6,828 nt of DNA from Bacillota bacterium (GTDB taxonomy: Bacteria; Bacillota; Negativicutes; Veillonellales; Negativicoccaceae). The notes under the pieces were generated by a model. It had not been told where the DNA came from. It did not search any database and was given only the letters and a program-made list of their open reading frames with translations. The stretch's first letter is position 1. Every line of letters begins with the position of its first letter. Shown here piece by piece: positions 5,985 to 6,828 of the stretch. Position numbers and translations under genes: made by a program. The stretch lies in NCBI GenBank assembly GCA_023418435.1, contig JAEZZT010000094.1, positions 1-6,828 on the forward strand. Direction: 5' to 3'.

Positions 5985-6142
5985 TCACTTATCTTCTATT
6001 CGTTTCCTCAAGTTCTGAAATTGACTAAGGATTTCTTTAATTTCACCGCTTTCCATGGAGTTTTGGATTTATGCCAATATTCATTTTCCCAAGTATAGTG
6101 ATAGCATCTTACTAACTCTTTTAAAAGCTTTTGATTCATCAT
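5985..6142 (-). pseudogene. Small ORF upstream of the GIY-YIG gene, probably frameshifted
   Basis: GGAGG at 6148-6152 precedes two adjacent ATGs (6142 and 6139). The first frame encodes MNQKLLKELVRCYHYTWENEYWHK and then runs on to a TGA at 6008-6010 (44 aa in all). The downstream part, in another frame, encodes MESGEIKEILSQFQNLRKRIEDK and ends at 5985, without its own ribosome-binding site. Adding one base in the AAA run at 6068-6070 joins the two into a coherent, charged, helical protein of about 52 aa. I infer a one-base deletion, or a sequencing or assembly error. It is in the same orientation as the GIY-YIG gene, 42 bases before it, and shares its promoter. I do not recognise a family. 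Confidence 0.55.
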
Positions 6143-6178
6143 CTTTTCCTCCAAGTCAAAACAATCCATTTTTATTTT

Positions 6179-6207
6179 ATTATATCAACAAGTTAGTTTA
6201 TCGTTAA
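6179..6207 (-). promoter_or_regulatory. Promoter of the small ORF / GIY-YIG operon
   Basis: The minus strand reads TTAACG (6202-6207, 4/6), a 17-base spacer ending in TGA, then a perfect TATAAT (6179-6184): an extended -10 promoter. The predicted start near 6172 gives a leader of about 30 bases before the ATG at 6142. The core TGATATAATAAA is shared with the promoter of the other GIY-YIG-like operon (near 1580). Confidence 0.65.
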
Positions 6208-6282
6208 TCTTCAAGACAAATATTCTACACTTATAAAATATCCTCCCTAATCTTCAGCCCCCCAAAACAATGTACATTAACT
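6208..6282. other. Short A+T-rich spacer, no gene seen
   Basis: I find no ORF with a ribosome-binding site. The only notable element is a perfect 10-bp palindrome AATGTACATT at 6269-6278, just before the region where integrase-like coding sequence begins. Confidence 0.4.
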
Positions 6283-6579
6283 TCTGAAGAACTTCTAGCA
6301 AAAAGCATATTTTAAGCTATCTAATGATGCTTCTATAAAATTGGTAAATAGCTAGCGAGCCTGACTGAAGGAAAAAGTCATATCAAGCCAACAGTAACTA
6401 CTCATTACTTCCGGCATAGCCACATCGCACGACTTGCCGAAAACCACATTCCCCTACGGGTAATTATGGATCGTGTCGGACATAGCAGCTCTAAGATGAC
6501 TCTAGAGATCTATAGTCATACCTCGGAAAAAGGCGAACAACAAATCGTAGACTTACTCAATAAAAAAGAGACGGTATAA
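6283..6579 (+). pseudogene. Tyrosine recombinase (phage/ICE integrase), C-terminal remnant
   Basis: The open frame from 6352 to the TAA at 6577 encodes the last 75 residues of a tyrosine recombinase. It shows THYFRHSH (box II HxxR with the second catalytic Arg), IPLRVIMDRVGHSSSKMTLEIYSH with the conserved Gly-His and the Tyr nucleophile, then a charged tail. About three quarters of a usual integrase of 350-400 aa is missing. No start codon or ribosome-binding site opens the frame; a TAG lies directly upstream at 6349-6351. Short stretches upstream in other frames (SEELLAKSIF from 6283; KLSNDASIKLVNS ending just before 6349) look like further decayed integrase; that part is inference. A strong terminator overlaps the stop codon. 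The location, about 210 bases from the ssrA 3' end, fits a degraded island integrated there. Confidence 0.88.
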
Positions 6580-6593
6580 AAACCGCCTCTTTT
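6564..6593. terminator. Terminator at the end of the integrase remnant
   Basis: AAAAGAG-A-CGGT (6564-6575) pairs with ACCG-C-CTCTTTT (6582-6593) with one internal A/C mismatch. It overlaps the integrase stop codon. The A-run on the left gives a T-run on the minus strand, so it could also stop read-through from ssrA. Confidence 0.8.
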
Positions 6594-6790
6594 AAGTATA
6601 TTATTTTAGGATAGCATTTTTCAAACAATTTTGCTGTTTATTCTCAAAAAAGATAGCTAAAATATAGCTTTTATCCTTTACAACTTGCAACATCGCTCTA
6701 CATTGACATTTCACACCACCCCTTTATTTACAAGGTTAGATACCTTATTTGTCCATCGTTCAACATTGAACAACATTGCCAAAAATAAAA
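6594..6790. other. Non-coding region between integrase remnant and ssrA
   Basis: No gene is seen. Two small hairpins are present: AGCTA/TAGCT at 6655-6669, followed on the minus strand by ATCTTTTTT, which might end the ssrA transcript; and AAGGT/ACCTT at 6732-6746. Nearest ssrA are a 14-bp inverted repeat GTTCAACATTGAAC (6758-6771) and a direct repeat CAACATTG at 6761-6768 and 6771-6778, spaced one helical turn. This is where recombinase attachment arms would be expected. Confidence 0.45.
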
Positions 6791-6828
6791 TGGTGGAGAT
6801 GAGGGGAGTCGAACCCCTGTCCAAAAAC
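6791..6828 (-). ncRNA. ssrA: tmRNA (ssrA), 3' end only (cut by window edge)
   Basis: On the minus strand the sequence ends ...GGACAGGGGTTCGACTCCCCTCATCTCCACCA: the T-arm (AGGGG-TTCGACT-CCCCT), acceptor strand and encoded CCA that form the tRNA-like 3' end of bacterial tmRNA. TmRNA rescues stalled ribosomes by tagging the unfinished peptide. Only 38 bases are in the window; the tag-peptide frame and the rest lie to the right. The ssrA 3' end is a well-known integration target for tyrosine recombinases. Confidence 0.9.

Noticed and set aside
6758..6771. Inverted repeat GTTCAACATTGAAC as the ssrA terminator
   Set aside because: No T-run follows it on the minus strand; the hairpin at 6655-6669 or the terminator at 6564-6593 is a better candidate.
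1..6828. CRISPR array, complete insertion sequence, or second ssrA attachment copy
   Set aside because: I saw no regularly spaced repeats, no transposase gene and no other copy of the ssrA 3' end by eye.

Overview
The window looks like a chromosomal stretch from a Gram-positive bacterium of the Bacillota. Ribosome-binding sites are strong (AGGAGG type), promoters resemble sigma-A sites with frequent extended -10 elements, and intergenic DNA is A+T-rich. The ends carry stable RNA genes: a truncated tRNA-Arg and a tRNA-Pro at the left, and the 3' end of tmRNA (ssrA) at the right, all on the minus strand. The sequence alone does not let me name the genus.

Layout. At 1-128 lies a minus-strand tRNA pair with its promoter at 140-168. 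At 325-1518 a minus-strand two-gene operon encodes a degenerate GIY-YIG-like protein followed by a very basic 71-residue protein. At 1690-2598 is a minus-strand aldo/keto reductase with its own promoter and a long terminator hairpin. At 2863-4164 a minus-strand pair encodes an ADP-ribosylglycohydrolase and a DIP1984-family helical protein. Diverging from it, at 4345-4908 on the plus strand, is an ASCH-domain protein with an unusual A+T-rich C-terminal extension. It converges on a minus-strand operon at 5049-6142: a broken small ORF followed by an intact GIY-YIG/DUF4357 nuclease. A perfect 18-bp bidirectional terminator lies between the two.

The right end (about 6283-6828) is a decayed integration site. 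A tyrosine-recombinase C-terminus, with frameshifts upstream of it, sits about 210 bp from the 3' end of ssrA, a common chromosomal target of such integrases. With the A+T-rich DNA from about 4640 onward, this suggests the GIY-YIG operon arrived on a genomic island attached at ssrA.

The left genes (about 50% G+C in sampled stretches) look resident. The reductase, glycohydrolase and DIP1984 gene are ordinary accessory or housekeeping functions. The most unusual content is the presence of two GIY-YIG-type proteins, one apparently catalytically dead and one with an intact site, each with a small partner ORF, and the ASCH gene divergent from the ADP-ribosylglycohydrolase gene. No complete known defence system, CRISPR array or intact mobile element is present.
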